Shown here: positions 48,785 through 57,759 of the stretch, piece by piece
Layout: every line of letters starts with the position of its first letter
Position numbering within the stretch: the first letter of the stretch is position 1
NCBI RefSeq assembly: GCF_023375815.1
Contig: NZ_CP067412.1
Coordinates: 4,588,001 to 4,652,000 of the forward strand
Direction: 5' to 3'
Source: Pseudomonas sp. HS6
GTDB lineage: Bacteria; Pseudomonadota; Gammaproteobacteria; Pseudomonadales; Pseudomonadaceae
Length of the DNA stretch: 64,000 nucleotides
Notes under the pieces: generated by a model
Seen by the model: the letters and a program-made list of their open reading frames with translations, nothing else
Database searches by the model: none
What the model was told of the DNA's origin: nothing
Program-made: the position numbers and the translations under genes

Positions 48785-49081
48785 TTAGGGATATTCCAGA
48801 ACAGCCTTGATCTGCCGCAAATTCCGTTCAATCCACCCCCGATCAATCGCCCCCCACTCGCGAATCCGGTAGCGCCCCGCATGGTTGCGCGCGCCCTCTT
48901 CCTGCTCGAACTCGCAAACAATATCCAGATCCGCCAGCGCCGCAATCGTGTCCTGCGCCGTGCGCCGGGGCATACCGGTGACTTCGGTCAGCGCCGGCAC
49001 GCTGCTGGCCAGGCCACTGTCGATCAGGTATGCCACGTACAAGCGCCGGTAGAAACTGCTCTTGGTCTTGCTCACGTCCAT
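48785..49081 (-). CDS. Small winged-helix DNA-binding protein
   Basis: 98 residues. A helix-turn-helix is clear at about 28-50 (ALTEVTGMPRRTAQDTIAAL), followed by a wing (VCEFEQEEGARNHAGRYRIR). No ligand domain is present. GGAG lies seven bases before the start. It follows the YgjP-like gene by 24 bases and may be co-transcribed with it. Target genes are not evident. Confidence 0.8.
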   Translation of the reverse strand: MDVSKTKSSFYRRLYVAYLIDSGLASSVPALTEVTGMPRRTAQDTIAALADLDIVCEFEQEEGARNHAGRYRIREWGAIDRGWIERNLRQIKAVLEYP

Positions 49082-49105
49082 GCATGCACTCCGCTGTTTG
49101 ATTTT

Positions 49106-49597
49106 TTATTGCATGTCTCGCCAGGTCAGATACACCCGCAGGTCGAACTCGATCTGGTGATAGCCCGGCAGCATGTGATCACACAATTTGTAGAACGCCT
49201 TGTTGTGATCCGATTCCTTGAAGTGCGCCAGTTCGTGCACGACGATCATCTTCAGAAACTCAGGCGCGGCCTCCTTGAACAGCGAGGCGATGCGAATCTC
49301 TTTCTTGGCCTTGAGCTTGCCGCCCTGTACCCGCGACACCGTGGTGTGCAGACCGAGGGCGCGGTGGGTCAGGTCTAGACGGTTATCGAACAAAACCTTG
49401 TCGATGGCCGGGGCATTGCGCAGGTATTCCTGCTTCAAGTCGAGCGCGTAACCGTACAACGCCTTGTCGCTCTGCACATCGTGGCGGCCCGGATAGCGTT
49501 GGCTCAGGTAATCACCGAGGCGATTTTCGGCGATCAATTGGCGCACCTGATCCTGCAGATTCGCGGGATAGGCCTGGAGGTATTTCAACGCAGTCAT
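49106..49597 (-). CDS. YgjP-like metal-dependent hydrolase (DUF45/SprT-type)
   Basis: A 163-residue zinc peptidase-like protein. The site is VVHELAHFKESDHNKAFYKL: HExxH plus a third His nine residues later. This is the YgjP (M48-related) signature. The start at 49597 gives the family N-terminus (MTALKYLQAYPANLQDQV); a longer in-frame start would overlap the GGDEF-EAL gene by more than 150 bases. Function in the cell is not known. Confidence 0.85.
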   Translation of the reverse strand: MTALKYLQAYPANLQDQVRQLIAENRLGDYLSQRYPGRHDVQSDKALYGYALDLKQEYLRNAPAIDKVLFDNRLDLTHRALGLHTTVSRVQGGKLKAKKEIRIASLFKEAAPEFLKMIVVHELAHFKESDHNKAFYKLCDHMLPGYHQIEFDLRVYLTWRDMQ

Positions 49598-49638
49598 GGG
49601 GCGGCACGGGTCATGAAAAGGTCGCCAGTGTAGCGAAT

Positions 49639-51762
49639 TCAACCAGCCAACGCGCTCCAGTCGAACGGCTCGGCGAAGCGCGTGGCGTCCTCGGCGACCA
49701 ACGGCCGCGCCACGAGGAAGCCTTGCACGTACTCGCAACCATGGGCTTGCAGCCATTGGTATTGCTCGACGGTTTCCACGCCTTCGGCAATCACCAGCAA
49801 ACCGTATTCCTTGCACAGCTCGATGACGCTGCGCACCAGCGAGGCGTCCCGGGACGAGTCCGGGAGTCGGGCAATCAGGTGCCGATCGAGCTTCAGCGTA
49901 TCCAGCTCCAGATCACGCAAATGCGACAGCGAGCAAGATCCGGAACCGAAATCATCCAGCGCCACCCGCACCCCGAGATTGCGCAGCAACCGCAATTGTT
50001 TGCGCGTCTCGTCGGGATTGACCGTCAGCGCCTCCTCGGTCACTTCCACTTCCATCTGATGCGGCTGCAAGCCATGGCGCTCCAGCACCTGGCGCAGCTC
50101 GGTCACCAGATTCGGCAAACCAAACTGGGTATTGCTCAGGCTCACCCCAAGCACCAGATCCTTGGAAAACTCGGACTCCCACGCCTTACGCTGCCCGGCG
50201 CTGCGATGATAGATCCAGCTGCCGAGCCGACTGATCAGCGTCGCCTCTTCCAGCAACGGCAGGAACAGCCCCGGCGGCACGTCGCCGACGCTCGGATGCT
50301 GCCAGCGCAGCAACGCCTCGAAACCGCGAATCCTGCCGTCACCGATCGCCACCTGCGGCTGATACACCAGATTGAAATCACGGTTCTCGATGGCGTTGCG
50401 CACGCTCTCTTCCAGCATCAGTCGTGAGCGCGCGCGACCGTTCATTTCGTGATCGTAGAAACGATATTGCTGACGCCCCGCGCGCTTGGCTTCGTACATG
50501 GCGATGTCCGAGGCGCGCATCAAACCGTCGAGGTTGCTGCCGCAATCCGGGTATGTGGCGATGCCGATACTGGCGCCGAGGGCGATGTCCATGCCTTCGA
50601 TCTGCTGACAGATCGACACTCGCTCGATGAGCTTTTCGGCGATCTTCGCCGCTTGTTCGGGGAATTCCAGATCCAGCAGCGCGGTGAACTCGTCGCCGCC
50701 CATCCGCGCCAGAATGTCGAACGGACGCAGACAGGCCTTCAACTGCTCGGAAACCCAACGCAATACCCGGTCTCCGGCGTCATGACCGAGGGAATCGTTG
50801 ACCCGTTTGAAACCGTCGAGATCGAGGTACATCAGCACCCAGCTGCTGTCCGTGCGCTCGCCGCGCAGCAGCAGGTTTTCCACAGTCTGGTAGAAACCTC
50901 TGCGGTTGAGCAGCCCGGTCAACGGATCGGTGACGGCTTGAAACTCCAACTGCTGATGCAGATGGCGGACCACCGACATGTCCAGCACCGTCACCACCAT
51001 CGCGTGCTGTTCACTCGGCAACGGCGCGCAGGAGAGTGCCACCGGCACCTGCTGACCCGGCGCAGTACGCAGCAACGCGTCGTGTAAACGTAGCGTCTCC
51101 CCTCGTTTGTAACTGGCATAAAACTCGGAATCGGCCCACAGCGGAATGTGCGGTTTCTGCAAGTAATCGAGAAACTCCTGCCCCTCCAACTCCTTCACCG
51201 GCGCATTGAGCAACCGCGAGATCGCCGGGTTGGCGAAGCGGATCAAACCATCCTCGGCCAGTACCAGGATCCCCTCAGCCGCGTTATCCAGCACCGACGC
51301 ATTGAAGGCCCGCGCCGACTCCAGATCCTGACTCAAGCGCTGCAAGGCCCGGCGATTGCGCTGGTGCTCCAGCAACGCCTGAACTTTTGGTTTGAGAATC
51401 TGTGGGTCGAAAGGTTTGAACAGGTAATCCACCGCACCGCTGGCATAGCCCTTGATCACGGCGTCCTGGGATTGTTCATTGGCGGTGAGGAATATGATCG
51501 GCGTCAGCCGCGTTCGCTGGCTGCCGCGCATCAGGCGTGCCACTTCATAGCCGTCCATTCCCGGCATCTGCACATCCAGCAGTACCAGGTCGACTTCGTG
51601 TTCAAGCAACAGACTGAGGGCTTCGAAACCGGATGCAGCGGTCATCACCTGCCAGTCCTGGCGCTGCAGCAACGCGCGCATGCTGATCAGATTTTCAGGG
51701 TAGTCATCAACGATCAAAAGGACTGAGCTGCCTTCACCTGGCGTGGGTTGCGCGCATTCCAT
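49639..51762 (-). CDS. Response regulator with PAS, GGDEF and EAL domains
   Basis: A 707-residue cyclic-di-GMP signalling protein. Receiver domain 13-130 has Asp 19/20 and phospho-acceptor Asp 63 (LLLDVQMPG) and Lys 116; PAS about 150-265; GGDEF 275-440 with the intact ARMGGDEF at 353-359; EAL 450-700 with intact FEALLRW at 481. In the EAL domain the loop-6 motif reads DDFGSGSCSLSHL instead of DDFGTGYSSL, and TEEALTV replaces TES. Both activities are possible. No histidine kinase is adjacent, so its partner is unknown. Confidence 0.9.
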   Translation of the reverse strand: MECAQPTPGEGSSVLLIVDDYPENLISMRALLQRQDWQVMTAASGFEALSLLLEHEVDLVLLDVQMPGMDGYEVARLMRGSQRTRLTPIIFLTANEQSQDAVIKGYASGAVDYLFKPFDPQILKPKVQALLEHQRNRRALQRLSQDLESARAFNASVLDNAAEGILVLAEDGLIRFANPAISRLLNAPVKELEGQEFLDYLQKPHIPLWADSEFYASYKRGETLRLHDALLRTAPGQQVPVALSCAPLPSEQHAMVVTVLDMSVVRHLHQQLEFQAVTDPLTGLLNRRGFYQTVENLLLRGERTDSSWVLMYLDLDGFKRVNDSLGHDAGDRVLRWVSEQLKACLRPFDILARMGGDEFTALLDLEFPEQAAKIAEKLIERVSICQQIEGMDIALGASIGIATYPDCGSNLDGLMRASDIAMYEAKRAGRQQYRFYDHEMNGRARSRLMLEESVRNAIENRDFNLVYQPQVAIGDGRIRGFEALLRWQHPSVGDVPPGLFLPLLEEATLISRLGSWIYHRSAGQRKAWESEFSKDLVLGVSLSNTQFGLPNLVTELRQVLERHGLQPHQMEVEVTEEALTVNPDETRKQLRLLRNLGVRVALDDFGSGSCSLSHLRDLELDTLKLDRHLIARLPDSSRDASLVRSVIELCKEYGLLVIAEGVETVEQYQWLQAHGCEYVQGFLVARPLVAEDATRFAEPFDWSALAG

Positions 51763-52095
51763 GCTGCTTCTCTTGTCGGGACATCCAATCGGGACGCGGC
51801 CGGTTTCTCGTGAAAACCGTACAGTTACTGAGCCTTCACTCTAGTCCGGGATCTGAAAAAGCAGTAGCTGTCATCAGGCCATCATTTAACCAAACCGGTA
51901 ACAAGCCGACTAACGGTCACCGCTGGAGGCCCCGAAAACCGGGAAAGATGGCATTTCGACAGGATGTTGACGCCAATCATCCGCCAGACGGCCGTTAACA
52001 AAAAATCCCTCTACGCTTATAAAGGCCGCCCCCAAGAACCGCGAGCTAGAGCTTCTGGCACGTGCGTGCAGCAAAAAGAGAGTGGAAGAACCGAC
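51763..52095 (+). promoter_or_regulatory. Upstream region of the alginate lyase gene with candidate promoter
   Basis: A 333-base gap with divergent starts. TTAACA at 51995-52000 and TATAAA at 52018-52023 are 17 bases apart, a good sigma-70 match 73 bases before the lyase start. Nothing else is recognised. Confidence 0.5.
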
Positions 52096-52764
52096 ATGAT
52101 CGACCTCGCAACCTGGAACCTCAGCGTTCCCGTTGGCAGCCCGCCCTACACCGTCGAAACCTCCAAACTGGTGAACGGCTTCAAGGATCAGTACTTCCAT
52201 TCCGACACCGGCACCCTGTTCTTCTGGTCCCCGGTGACCGGCTCGAAAACCGAAAACGCCATCTACCCGCGCACCGAACTGCGCGAAACCTACAGCAACG
52301 GAACATTGCGCAACTGGTACTACCCGGACGCCGACAACCTGCTGCGCGCGACCCTTTCGGTCAACAAGGTGCCCAGCTCCGGCAAGATCGTCATCGGCCA
52401 GATCCATGCGTATGAAAGCCAGAAGCCGATGCTCAAGCTTGAATACCAATACAAAGACAAAACCGAGACCGGCAACCTGGTGATCAAACTGCGCACCCAT
52501 CCGGATCAGGACGAAAGCCGCGTCATCACCCTCGCCACCGGGATCAAACTCAATCGCGAATTCAACTACCTCATTCACCTGAGCCCCGGCGGCGCGCTGG
52601 GCGTGAGTGCGGCCGGGTATCAGTGGGATTCGCAGATCAGCGCGACTTGGCGTAACAAACCGCTGTATTTCAAGGCGGGCGTGTATGTGCAGGACAACAC
52701 CGGGTACACCAGCGAAGGTGGGCAGGTGACGTTCTCAAAACTGGACATTGACCACGACAAATAA
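52096..52764 (+). CDS. Polysaccharide lyase family 7 (alginate lyase)
   Basis: 222 residues, a single PL7 beta-jelly-roll. All three family motifs are present: RTELRE near 60, GQIHA near 105 and YFKAGVYVQ near 195, which carry the catalytic Arg, His and Tyr. The length is that of the small PL7 enzymes. No signal peptide is present, so export is not evident. GGAAG lies seven bases before the ATG. It would cleave alginate by beta-elimination. Confidence 0.88.
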   Translation: MIDLATWNLSVPVGSPPYTVETSKLVNGFKDQYFHSDTGTLFFWSPVTGSKTENAIYPRTELRETYSNGTLRNWYYPDADNLLRATLSVNKVPSSGKIVIGQIHAYESQKPMLKLEYQYKDKTETGNLVIKLRTHPDQDESRVITLATGIKLNREFNYLIHLSPGGALGVSAAGYQWDSQISATWRNKPLYFKAGVYVQDNTGYTSEGGQVTFSKLDIDHDK

Positions 52765-52766
52765 CC

Positions 52767-52806
52767 TGTGGGAGCTGCGGTGCGACGATTCGACTTGCCA
52801 GCGAAG
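52767..52806. repeat. Single REP (long form)
   Basis: CTGTGGGAGCTGCGGTGCGA followed by CGATTCGACTTGCCAGCG, with no inverted mate nearby. Confidence 0.75.
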
Positions 52807-53184
52807 GCGCCAGTAGCAGCACCTGAATTAAACGGTCATGTTTAAACCCGGTCGGCGCAACTTCCCGAAGCCTACAACGGCTTGCGTCGCTGCCTACCGG
52901 TACGCCAGAATCCGCCGGCTTGTGCGCCTGGAGGGCCATCGGTAACTTGATTCGGGTCACTGATTCGCAGTGATCGGGTTTAGTAGCCCGCGTCATCTTT
53001 CCAAATGGCTGCACGAGCGTCATCCAGTCAGGCCAACGCCTGTACTCGATGGTGGCTGTGCGCATGGCGCCCTCGGGTGCGCCGGATTTGGATTGGTGTC
53101 CGGTCTACTAACTTGCGCACAGCTGCCACCCTTCCGTTTAGTAGCGAGATTGGTTGCGGCTCTACATAGAGGCATACCATTCCA
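52807..53184 (+). ncRNA. Candidate structured leader upstream of the DUF6124-type gene
   Basis: This gene-free stretch has internal pairing potential: TCACTG (52957) with CAGTGA (52968), and CTACTAA at 53105-53111, which can pair with TTAGTAG either in TTTAGTAGC at 52979-52987 or TTTAGTAGC at 53137-53145. Two exclusive hairpins could thus form, as in an attenuator. No convincing reading frame occurs. It ends directly at the gene start. Confidence 0.45.
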
Positions 53185-53547
53185 ATGTTCAAACCGACTC
53201 CAAATCCGCCGGAAACAGATCCGGTCTCACCCTACGAATCTCCCGATTCGAAAAAACTCAACGAAGCCGCCGAACGCGCCCTCGACCACTACCTCTGCCC
53301 CGGCGCCCGCATCATGGCCACGGTCAACGAACCCGACCCCATGTACTTCGCCAACCCCGCCTACAACACCGAATCCCTGCTGGCCAACGCCAGCGAAACC
53401 CTCGGCTCCGCCAGCGAAATGCTCAACAACTTCGCCGCCTCCCTAACCCCCGCCGACCGCAAAACCGCGATAGGCATTGCGCAGTTGGTAATGCTTGGAG
53501 AACTGGCGGTGAATCAGGCGCTGGATCACGTCGAAATAGCTAAATAA
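53185..53547 (+). CDS. DUF6124/DUF3077-type small protein
   Basis: A 120-residue protein (MFKPTPNPPETDPVSPYESP...) of a family common and often multicopy in fluorescent pseudomonads. It is soluble; the N-terminal 25 residues are proline-rich and the rest helical (RALDHYLCPGARIM; TLGSASEMLNNFAASLTPAD). No catalytic motif is visible. The family name rests on my recognition of the N-terminus. Confidence 0.75.
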   Translation: MFKPTPNPPETDPVSPYESPDSKKLNEAAERALDHYLCPGARIMATVNEPDPMYFANPAYNTESLLANASETLGSASEMLNNFAASLTPADRKTAIGIAQLVMLGELAVNQALDHVEIAK

Positions 53548-53570
53548 GGAGATTCTTAGGGTGAAAAACG

Positions 53571-53594
53571 GCAGTCAAATTCAGATTTGACTGC
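53571..53594 (+). terminator. Perfect hairpin after the DUF6124-type gene
   Basis: GCAGTCAAAT and ATTTGACTGC pair fully around TCAG. The tail TGCTTTGTCC is weak in T, so termination is likely but not certain. Confidence 0.6.
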
Positions 53595-53881
53595 TGCTTT
53601 GTCCTAAAAATGACGGAGGTCCGTTAGAGACACTCACAGCCTTTTCAGGAAATTTGAATTTGTGGTGAAACACGCTGTATTTTCTTCGAGAAAACGCAAC
53701 CTCAATCTAACCAGCTGATTTACATGGAAAAAACCTCATTTTTTTTTATGTAGCCATCAAACAATTAGCAAAGACAAGAAACGCCTTGAATTTTCTGAAA
53801 AAGGCTGTTAAATCACCTACTCGGGCGATTTTTGACGAAAAAATCCAAAAAACCCACCAGTACACGATAGAGAAATGAAAA
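53595..53881. other. AT-rich gap at the left edge of the defence pair
   Basis: The base composition falls sharply here (runs such as AACCTCATTTTTTTTTATG). No protein gene is visible; it presumably holds the promoter of the ATPase gene. I see no direct repeats that would mark an insertion. Confidence 0.5.
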
Positions 53882-55216
53882 GTGATCATAGACCTTACCA
53901 TCAAGAATTTTAGGTCATTCAAGGACGAACAGCTTTTCAGCATGAATGTTGAAAATCCGAAATCTCATCTTTTGCAGAATATCGCAACAACTGAAAGTGA
54001 GCGCGTAAACATTCTAAAAACAGTTGGAATTTACGGCGCAAATGCATCAGGAAAGTCGAACTTATTACTAGCTTTTCTTGCTCTGCAATGGATAACGGAT
54101 GACTCAGGGAGTTTAAAAGAGGGCGAGTCTATTCCGTGTTACGAACCGTATCTACTTTCAGACGAAGCAAAATCATCTCCAGTTTGCTTTGAGATTGAGT
54201 TCATTAACCATGATGATATTCGATATATATATTCCGTAACATATAACCGAACAGAAGTGCTAAGCGAAAGCTTAGATTTCTTCCCATCTAGGCAAAAAGC
54301 AAATATCTTCAAAAGAGCACTAGGTGATACTTGGGAAACAATCTCCTTTGGCAGCCACTATAAAGGTGGACAGAAGAGGATGCCATTCTTCAAGAATAAT
54401 AGTTATCTTGCAAAAGCTGGGAACAACGCAGCCGCCTCAGAATTGATTCGATCGGTATACAACTACCTCCGATCGATATTTTATATGGGATTTTCCCAAA
54501 AACTGAATGTATCAACACTTTACGACGAGCCAGAAACACTTAATAAAGTATCCAAGCTTCTTTCGTGCCTAGATACCGGCATCACAGGTATTACACGCAA
54601 AGAAAACAATGTCAATGAGCTATTAAGTAAAGTCCCAAGTGAAATACCAAATGAAATACGCGAAAATATAATCAAAAGACACAAATACAACTTTAAGTTT
54701 TCACATGCGAAAGAAGATAGCGGAGTTGCTATACTCGACATGAGTGATGAGTCTGACGGAACTCAGAAACTTTTTGAGTTCTTACCTTTGCTCCTTACGG
54801 TATTCGAGATAGGCTCAGTATTAATAATGGATGAACTTGACAATAGTTTTCATCCACACATAGGCGAGCTTATAATAAAGCTGTTTAATGACCCGGAGGT
54901 TAATAGACACAACGCCCAACTAATATTCACTACACACGACATTAACCTAATGTCCCCGCAGTTAATGAGGCGGGACCAGATTTGGTTTACCGAAAAAACG
55001 AGCGGCGCATCAACACTATATTCTTTAGACGAATTTGACAAATCATCAGTAAAATCCAGCAGTCCGTACGGCCACTGGTATGATGAAGGCCGGTTCGGAG
55101 CATTACCAAACATAAGCTATTCAAATATCTCAAGGATTTTTACCGGAAAGAAAAAATCTGTTTCCCAACGTAAAAACAAGAACAAGGAAACCGTGGAGAT
55201 AAGCAAGGATGCCTAA
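53882..55216 (+). CDS. AAA ATPase, RloA/AbiL-like defence component
   Basis: A 444-residue SMC/OLD-like ATPase: IKNFRSFKDEQLFSM at the N-terminus, Walker A GIYGANASGKSNLLLAF near 46-62, signature-like LDMSDESDGTQKLFEFLPLL and Walker B SVLIMDELDNSFHP with the following TTHD. No TOPRIM is fused. The start is a GTG. It overlaps the RloB-like gene by eight bases. Base composition is strikingly AT-rich for this genome, showing recent transfer. With RloB it matches abortive-infection AbiL systems. Confidence 0.88.
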   Translation: MIIDLTIKNFRSFKDEQLFSMNVENPKSHLLQNIATTESERVNILKTVGIYGANASGKSNLLLAFLALQWITDDSGSLKEGESIPCYEPYLLSDEAKSSPVCFEIEFINHDDIRYIYSVTYNRTEVLSESLDFFPSRQKANIFKRALGDTWETISFGSHYKGGQKRMPFFKNNSYLAKAGNNAAASELIRSVYNYLRSIFYMGFSQKLNVSTLYDEPETLNKVSKLLSCLDTGITGITRKENNVNELLSKVPSEIPNEIRENIIKRHKYNFKFSHAKEDSGVAILDMSDESDGTQKLFEFLPLLLTVFEIGSVLIMDELDNSFHPHIGELIIKLFNDPEVNRHNAQLIFTTHDINLMSPQLMRRDQIWFTEKTSGASTLYSLDEFDKSSVKSSSPYGHWYDEGRFGALPNISYSNISRIFTGKKKSVSQRKNKNKETVEISKDA

Positions 55217-55856
55217 AGCTCGCAATTCATCCTCTCGAGCCCTTCCCAAAAAAATGCATATTTATTGCGAGGGAGAAAAAACGGAGCCTAACTATTTAAA
55301 TGGTTACATCTCCGACATCGACGACAGAGCGTTACGACATGTCATCATTGTGGAAAAAACAAGAAAAAACACTCCAGTAGAACTTGTAAACGTCGCAATT
55401 GAACATAAAAAAAGCAACACCAGCGCAAAAGGAGATGAGTTTTGGGTTGTATATGATCGGGAGTCTGTTGCCAAGTATACTGACACCCTTCATGACAAAG
55501 CTTATAAAAGGGCAAAAGATAATGGAATCAACATAGCTCTTTCCAACGTTTGCTTTGAGCATTGGCTACTGCTACATATAACAAACAGCTCTGCCCCCTA
55601 TACATGCTATGGCGATTTAATCAATAGGAGCTGTTTGAAAGAAGAATTTCGAAAGAAACTCGGTAAAGACTACGACAAAGCAGGAACCGAGATCTACGAA
55701 TTCCTATCAAAAAATATAAATAAAGCAAGAAGAGCAGCTCAAAAACTGAATCTCGCAGCTATTCAGACCGCTCAGCCGGGAAGGGACAAACCTCACCACC
55801 TCAATCCATACACAGATATTCCAAAACTATTAAATGCTATAGATTTATTCTGCTAG
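55209..55856 (+). CDS. RloB-like protein
   Basis: 215 residues. The N-terminal MHIYCEGEKTEPNYLNGYIS and the central FWVVYDRESVAKYTD are the RloB hallmarks, the latter with the acidic pair of a TOPRIM-like fold; NVCFEHWLLLHI follows. It is translated in overlap with the upstream ATPase and is just as AT-rich. The pair is probably a phage-defence toxin/sensor unit; which phage step it senses is unknown. Confidence 0.87.
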   Translation: MPKARNSSSRALPKKMHIYCEGEKTEPNYLNGYISDIDDRALRHVIIVEKTRKNTPVELVNVAIEHKKSNTSAKGDEFWVVYDRESVAKYTDTLHDKAYKRAKDNGINIALSNVCFEHWLLLHITNSSAPYTCYGDLINRSCLKEEFRKKLGKDYDKAGTEIYEFLSKNINKARRAAQKLNLAAIQTAQPGRDKPHHLNPYTDIPKLLNAIDLFC

Positions 55857-55875
55857 ATGTCTTCAGCTGTATAGA

Positions 55876-55897
55876 AAACCCGCCTCACGGCGGGTTT
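55876..55897. terminator. Terminator between rloB-like gene and fba
   Basis: AAACCCGCC and GGCGGGTTT pair around TCAC, with T-run on the plus strand. It lies 19 bases after the RloB-like stop and 26 bases from the fba stop, and can serve both directions. Confidence 0.88.
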
Positions 55898-55923
55898 CTT
55901 TCAAATCAGTTCAACACCCAGTC

Positions 55924-56988
55924 TCAATTGACCTTGGCGTTCAACTCACCCTTCAGGTAACGCTGATACATGCTTTCCAGCGAGATCGGCTTGATCTTCG
56001 AAGCGTTGCCGGCAGTACCGAAAGCTTCGTAACGAGCGATACATACATCGCGCATCGCCTTCACGGTTTCGCCGAAGAATTTACGTGGGTCGAATTCGCT
56101 CGGGTTGGTGGCCATCAGGCGACGCATGGCGCCGGTGGATGCCAGACGCAGGTCGGTGTCGATGTTGACCTTGCGCACGCCGTGCTTGATGCCTTCGACG
56201 ATTTCTTCAACCGGTACGCCGTAGGTTTCTTTGATGTCGCCGCCGTACTGGTTGATGATCGCCAGCCACTCTTGTGGAACCGACGAGGAACCGTGCATCA
56301 CCAGGTGGGTGTTCGGGATGCGTTTGTGGATTTCCTTGATGCGGTCGATGGCCAGCACGTCGCCGGTAGGCGGCTTGGTGAACTTGTAGGCGCCGTGGCT
56401 GGTGCCGATGGCGATGGCCAGGGCATCAACTTGAGTCTTCTTGACGAAGTCAGCGGCTTCTTCCGGGTCGGTCAGCATCTGGCTGTGATCCAGAACGCCT
56501 TCGGCACCAATGCCATCTTCTTCACCGGCCATGCCGGTTTCCAGCGACCCCAGGCAACCCAGCTCGCCTTCAACCGAAACGCCGCAGGCGTGAGCCATGG
56601 CGACGGTTTGTTGAGTTACGCGGACGTTGTATTCGTAGTCGGTCGGAGTCTTGCCGTCTTCGCCGAGGGAACCGTCCATCATCACCGAGCTGAAGCCCAG
56701 TTGGATCGAGCGCTGGCAGACGTCAGGGCTGGTGCCGTGGTCTTGGTGCATGCACACCGGGATGTGCGGGAATTCTTCGATCGCGGCCAGGATCAGGTGA
56801 CGCAGGAACGGTGCGCCGGCGTATTTGCGAGCGCCGGCCGAAGCCTGAACGATCACCGGGGAGTCAGTCTTGTCAGCGGCTTCCATGATGGCGCGCATCT
56901 GCTCAAGGTTGTTGACGTTGAAGGCTGGAACGCCGTAGCCGAACTCGGCTGCGTGGTCCAGCATCTGGCGCATGCTGATAAGTGCCAT
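55924..56988 (-). CDS. fba: Fructose-bisphosphate aldolase, class II
   Basis: A 354-residue zinc aldolase of the Calvin-cycle-like subtype, used in gluconeogenesis in Pseudomonas. Zinc-site residues appear in [13 protein letters not shown] and [20 protein letters not shown]; the phosphate-binding [14 protein letters not shown] is also present. It matches PA0555. The start at 56988 is preceded by a GGGAGAG. Confidence 0.94.
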   Translation of the reverse strand: MALISMRQMLDHAAEFGYGVPAFNVNNLEQMRAIMEAADKTDSPVIVQASAGARKYAGAPFLRHLILAAIEEFPHIPVCMHQDHGTSPDVCQRSIQLGFSSVMMDGSLGEDGKTPTDYEYNVRVTQQTVAMAHACGVSVEGELGCLGSLETGMAGEEDGIGAEGVLDHSQMLTDPEEAADFVKKTQVDALAIAIGTSHGAYKFTKPPTGDVLAIDRIKEIHKRIPNTHLVMHGSSSVPQEWLAIINQYGGDIKETYGVPVEEIVEGIKHGVRKVNIDTDLRLASTGAMRRLMATNPSEFDPRKFFGETVKAMRDVCIARYEAFGTAGNASKIKPISLESMYQRYLKGELNAKVN

Positions 56989-57113
56989 TGTGTGTGTCTC
57001 TCCCGGTTTGGGTCGTTAATCGTGCCAGCCTGCCGGAGCGGCGGCGGCTATTCAAGTGATTGCAGATCGGGGGTTGAGGCCCGGCCTGGTGATTCGATAA
57101 AGCAGATTCTGTT

Positions 57114-57446
57114 TTATTCGGCTTTGCAGCCCCGGCCGATCAGATCATTGGTAGCGACCCAGTAGACCAGGCCTTCATTACCTTTGATGTGAAACGCCAG
57201 CATGTCGTCGCTGTACAGCGCGCCCGAGGCGCCCGGCTCTTCTTTCAGGCGATAGACCTGATCGCCGCCGCCCAGTCGCACATCGACTGCCTTCTGGCCG
57301 GCATCGGTGAAGCGCCACAGCACTTTGGCCTGGCTGTCGCAGGTCCAGGTGGTCCAGTTATCCACAGGGGCGGATGACTGAAACGGGTTCCACTGCGCAC
57401 AACCACCCAACAATCCCAATGCCGCAACGGCGATCAAGCCTTTCAT
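57114..57446 (-). CDS. MliC-like lysozyme inhibitor lipoprotein
   Basis: A 110-residue lipoprotein: the signal MKGLIAVAALGLLGGC ends in a lipobox Cys 16. The mature part fits the MliC/PliC fold, with WTCDSQAKVLWRF and VYRLKEEPGASGALYSDD strands and a C-terminal Cys pairing (IGRGCKAE). Such proteins sit in the outer membrane and block c-type lysozyme. It lies between the pgk cluster and fba. Confidence 0.75.
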   Translation of the reverse strand: MKGLIAVAALGLLGGCAQWNPFQSSAPVDNWTTWTCDSQAKVLWRFTDAGQKAVDVRLGGGDQVYRLKEEPGASGALYSDDMLAFHIKGNEGLVYWVATNDLIGRGCKAE

Positions 57447-57503
57447 CCGTGTTCCTCGACCGGCGGCGCACGCCGCCGGCCCTGAGTTAAAGAGTCAGAC
57501 CGG

Positions 57504-57725
57504 TCAAGGACAACCATGTTCCTTGGCCGGGGTTTGCGTCTCGTATTTGTCCAGGCCTTCCGGTCCCGAGCGCTTGTTCAGCACCGGGTTGGTTTCGGCC
57601 TGCCAGTCGGCCTGGTAGCAGCCTTTCTGTGCCTCGCCGGGTGCCGGCTCCGGCGCAACCTTCGGGTTACTCCCGCAGGCTGCCAATGTACCGGTCAGCA
57701 ACAACAGCGCTAACGACTTGACCAT
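57504..57725 (-). CDS. Small lipoprotein of unknown function
   Basis: 73 residues with a lipobox (MVKSLALLLLTGTLAAC, Cys 17) and a short polar tail ending KEHGCP; a PQ-rich linker PKVAPEPAPGEAQ follows the Cys. AGGAG lies seven bases before the ATG at 57725. It is conserved at this place (PA0553-like) but has no recognised domain. Confidence 0.78.
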   Translation of the reverse strand: MVKSLALLLLTGTLAACGSNPKVAPEPAPGEAQKGCYQADWQAETNPVLNKRSGPEGLDKYETQTPAKEHGCP

Positions 57726-57759
57726 CTGAACACTCCTTTGCCTGGCCAAACGGGCGGCC

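Noticed and set aside
52970..53446. 158-codon plus-strand frame through the DUF6124 leader
   Set aside because: It runs out of the leader into another frame of the real gene with a proline-threonine low-complexity tail.
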